Assembly: GCF_007097365.1 (NCBI RefSeq)
Contig: NZ_VJZR01000007.1
Coordinates: forward strand, 31,922-95,921
Direction: 5' to 3'
DNA length: 64,000 nt
Origin: Flavobacterium franklandianum
GTDB taxonomy: Bacteria > Bacteroidota > Bacteroidia > Flavobacteriales > Flavobacteriaceae
The notes beneath the pieces are model-generated. The model worked only from the letters and a program-made list of their open reading frames with translations. It was not told the origin of the DNA and ran no database searches. Positions 62,155 through 64,000 of the stretch are shown in pieces (positions within the stretch are counted from its first letter, which is position 1; each line of letters opens with the position of its first letter). The position numbers and the translations under genes were made by a program.

Positions 62155-62160
62155 TTTTTT

Positions 62161-63204
62161 ATGAACCCATACATAGAAATAGCAGGCAGAAAAATAGGAC
62201 TCGATTACCCACCATTGGTCATTGTCGAAATTGGTATTAACCACGAAGGCTCTTTGCAAGTGGCCAAAGAAATGGTCGATGCTGCTCATCGAGCAGGCGT
62301 TGAAATAGTCAAACATCAAACTCATATTGTAGCAGACGAGATGAGTGGTGCTGCCAAAAAAGTAATCCCTGGCAATTCTGATGTTTCTATTTATGAAATC
62401 ATGGAGCGTTGTGCCCTCAATGAGGCCGATGAATTGGAACTCAAAAATTATGTCGAAAGTAAAGGGATACTATTTATATCGACTCCTTTTTCTCGTGCTG
62501 CTGCCGAAAGATTACGAAAATTTGATATTCCAGCTTACAAAATTGGTTCGGGAGAATGCAATAACTATCCTTTATTGGAACACATTGCTTCTTTTGGCAA
62601 ACCTGTTATTTTGAGCACGGGAATGAATACCATAGAAAGCATTCGCAAAGCGGTAGCCATATTTGATAAACATAAAGTACCTGTGGCGCTGTTGCATACT
62701 ACTAATTTATACCCAACCCCTATTCCTTTGGTGCGTTTGGGAGCCATGATGGAAATGCACAATGCCTTTTCTGATAAAGTTTTTGGTTTATCAGATCATA
62801 CCCTGAATAATAATGCCTGTTTGGGAGCTGTAGCTCTTGGTGCGAGTATTTTAGAGCGTCATTTTACAGACCATATGCAGCGAACGGGTCCTGATATTGT
62901 GTGTAGTATGGATGAACAAGCTACTAAGGAATTAATTCAAAACTCGAATGAAATTTGGCAAATGCGCGGTGGTACTAAACAACCCGCCAAAGAAGAGCAG
63001 GTTACCATAGATTTTGCTTTTGCCACGGTTTGTACGATTGCGCCAATCAAAAAAGGGGAAGAGTTTACTAAAGAAAATATCTGGGTAAAGCGTCCTGGAA
63101 CTGGAGCGATATTAGCAGAACATTTTGAAACTATTTTGGGTAAAGTGGCTATCAGGGATATCGCAAATGATGAACAATTGAGTTGGGAGGATTGTAATTC
63201 TTGA
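62161..63204 (+). CDS. neuB: N-acetylneuraminate-type synthase (NeuB-like)
   Basis: 347 residues. [106 protein letters not shown] and [20 protein letters not shown] give the TIM-barrel condensing domain. Residues about 285-345 are the SAF antifreeze-like domain ([13 protein letters not shown]). Condenses PEP with ManNAc or a 2,4-diacetamido-6-deoxyhexose. GECN rather than a NeuB1 signature leaves Neu5Ac, legionaminic and pseudaminic acid all possible. Starts 7 nt after neuA. Confidence 0.93.
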   Translation: MNPYIEIAGRKIGLDYPPLVIVEIGINHEGSLQVAKEMVDAAHRAGVEIVKHQTHIVADEMSGAAKKVIPGNSDVSIYEIMERCALNEADELELKNYVESKGILFISTPFSRAAAERLRKFDIPAYKIGSGECNNYPLLEHIASFGKPVILSTGMNTIESIRKAVAIFDKHKVPVALLHTTNLYPTPIPLVRLGAMMEMHNAFSDKVFGLSDHTLNNNACLGAVALGASILERHFTDHMQRTGPDIVCSMDEQATKELIQNSNEIWQMRGGTKQPAKEEQVTIDFAFATVCTIAPIKKGEEFTKENIWVKRPGTGAILAEHFETILGKVAIRDIANDEQLSWEDCNS

Positions 63205-63208
63205 CACA

Positions 63209-63240
63209 CCCCCAACCCCTCTCAAGAGGGGAGTTAGGAG
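63209..63240. repeat. C-rich/G-rich hairpin after neuB
   Basis: CCCCTC (63216-63221), TCAA, GAGGGG (63226-63231), preceded by ACACCCCCAA. No T tract. The word is an inverted relative of the CCCCTCTTGAGAGGG core of the tandem array that follows. Confidence 0.6.
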
Positions 63241-63272
63241 GGGAATAATTACGAAAGTATATCTGAAATTGA

Positions 63273-64000
63273 TTTCTAAATCCTAATAGACTTCTGTTAG
63301 TAGGGACAAATTCCCCTCTTGAGAGGAGCTAGGGTTGAGTGATTTATGAATTATTTATACTAAATACTTTTCTAAATGCTAATAGACTTCTGTTAGTAGG
63401 GACAAATTCCCCTCTTGAGAGGGACTAGGGTTGTGTGATTTATGAATTATTTATACTAAATACTTTTCTAAATCCTAATAGACTTCTGTTAGTAGGGACA
63501 AATTCCCCTCTTGAGAGGGATTAGGGTTGAGTGATTTATGAATTATTTATACTAAATACTTTTCTAAATGCTAATAGACTTCTGTTAGTAGGGACAAATT
63601 CCCCTCTTGAGAGGGACTAGGGTTGTGTGATTTATGAATTATTTATACTAAATACTTTTCTAAATCCTAATAGACTTCTGTTAGTAGGGACAAATTCCCC
63701 TCTTGAGAGGGACTAGGGTTGTGTGATTTATGAATTATTTATACTAAATACTTTTCTAAATCCTAATAGACTTCTGTTAGTAGGGACAAATTCCCCTCTT
63801 GAGAGGGACTAGGGTTGTGTGATTTATGAATTATTTATACTAAATACTTTTCTAAATCCTAATAGACTTCTGTTAGTAGGGACAAATTCCCCTCTTGAGA
63901 GGGATTAGGGTTGTGTGATTTATGAATTATTTATACTAAATACTTTTCTAAATCCTAATAGACTTCTGTTAGTAGGGACAAATTCCCCTCTTGAGAGGGA
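63273..64000. repeat. 96-bp tandem repeat array, about 7.6 copies, open at the window end
   Basis: The word CTTCTGTTAG recurs at 63291, 63387, 63483, 63579, 63675, 63771, 63867 and 63963, exactly 96 bp apart. Each unit holds a hairpin core (CCCCTCTTGAGAGGG), CTAGGGTTGTGTG and an AT-rich stretch. Units differ at a few sites (GGACTAGG/GGATTAGG/GGAGCTAGG, GTTGAGTG/GTTGTGTG, AAATCC/AAATGC). Every frame of the unit has stop codons on both strands, so it is non-coding although 96 is divisible by three. Confidence 0.95.

Noticed and set aside
63273..64000. CRISPR array
   Set aside because: The whole 96-bp unit is repeated with only a few point differences and no variable spacers. No cas genes nearby.
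63273..64000. Repeat protein encoded by the 96-bp array (unit divisible by three)
   Set aside because: All three frames on both strands contain stop codons within one unit.
1..64000. tRNA, rRNA genes or classical insertion sequences with a transposase
   Set aside because: None could be recognised on either strand by reading; a tRNAscan and ISfinder search would be decisive.

Overview
The window is from a member of the Bacteroidota, most likely Flavobacterium or a close relative. The DNA is AT-rich. Three proteins end in type IX secretion (T9SS) type A sorting domains. There is a carboxypeptidase-regulatory-domain TonB receptor and a BY-kinase. Several genes are preceded by the Bacteroidota -7 promoter motif TAnnTTTG instead of Shine-Dalgarno sites. 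Almost the whole window is a cell-surface polysaccharide island.

Layout. 1-1.1 kb: end of an rfb operon (rfbA). 1.2-7.3 kb: surface proteins (modular T9SS adhesin, FISUMP lipoprotein, leucine-rich-repeat T9SS protein). 7.7-11.5 kb: a DUF547 fragment, then Wza-like and Wzc-like export/kinase genes. 11.6-27.1 kb, minus strand: a Wzx/Wzy glycan operon with a PglE-like aminotransferase, GT-B glycosyltransferases, Wzx, a methyltransferase, two acyltransferase-3 proteins, a Wzy candidate, a fused glycosyltransferase/phosphoglycosyl transferase and a PglD-like acetyltransferase. 27.3-36.7 kb: a T9SS beta-helix protein, a TonB receptor with a degenerate GH1 protein, and an outer-membrane barrel. 37.6-40.5 kb: PglF dehydratase and a CpsB-type phosphatase. 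41.1-63.2 kb, plus strand: a second glycan locus exported by an ABC transporter (Wzm/Wzt), with GT2 enzymes, four FkbM-type methyltransferases, two fucosyltransferases (GT11 and GT10), and NeuA/NeuB for a nonulosonic (sialic-type) acid. 63.2-64 kb: a 96-bp non-coding tandem array running off the end.

How the genes work together. PglF, the PglE-like aminotransferase and the PglD-like acetyltransferase form a plausible route to a UDP-diacetamido-trideoxyhexose. The PglC-like half of the fusion would load it on undecaprenyl phosphate, other GTs would extend it, and Wzx/Wzy/Wza/Wzc would flip, polymerise and export it under BY-kinase/PHP-phosphatase control. The Wzm/Wzt locus would make a separate fucosylated, possibly nonulosonate-containing glycan.

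Most notable. The ABC glycan locus is a mosaic carrying non-glycan modules: a zeta-like kinase, MntA/HepT, and two DUF4143 ATPases. The zeta cassette is followed by intact wzt and preceded by a copy of the wzt 5' end plus its leader. The MntA/HepT-GT2-FkbM cassette sits between a 5' and a 3' fragment of a GT2 gene. Degenerate TAAC-type heptamer arrays lie directly before rfbA, wzt (two copies) and neuB. Base composition breaks inside wzt and inside one GT2 gene mark likely recombination joints. All functional calls are read from motifs by eye; no database search was run.
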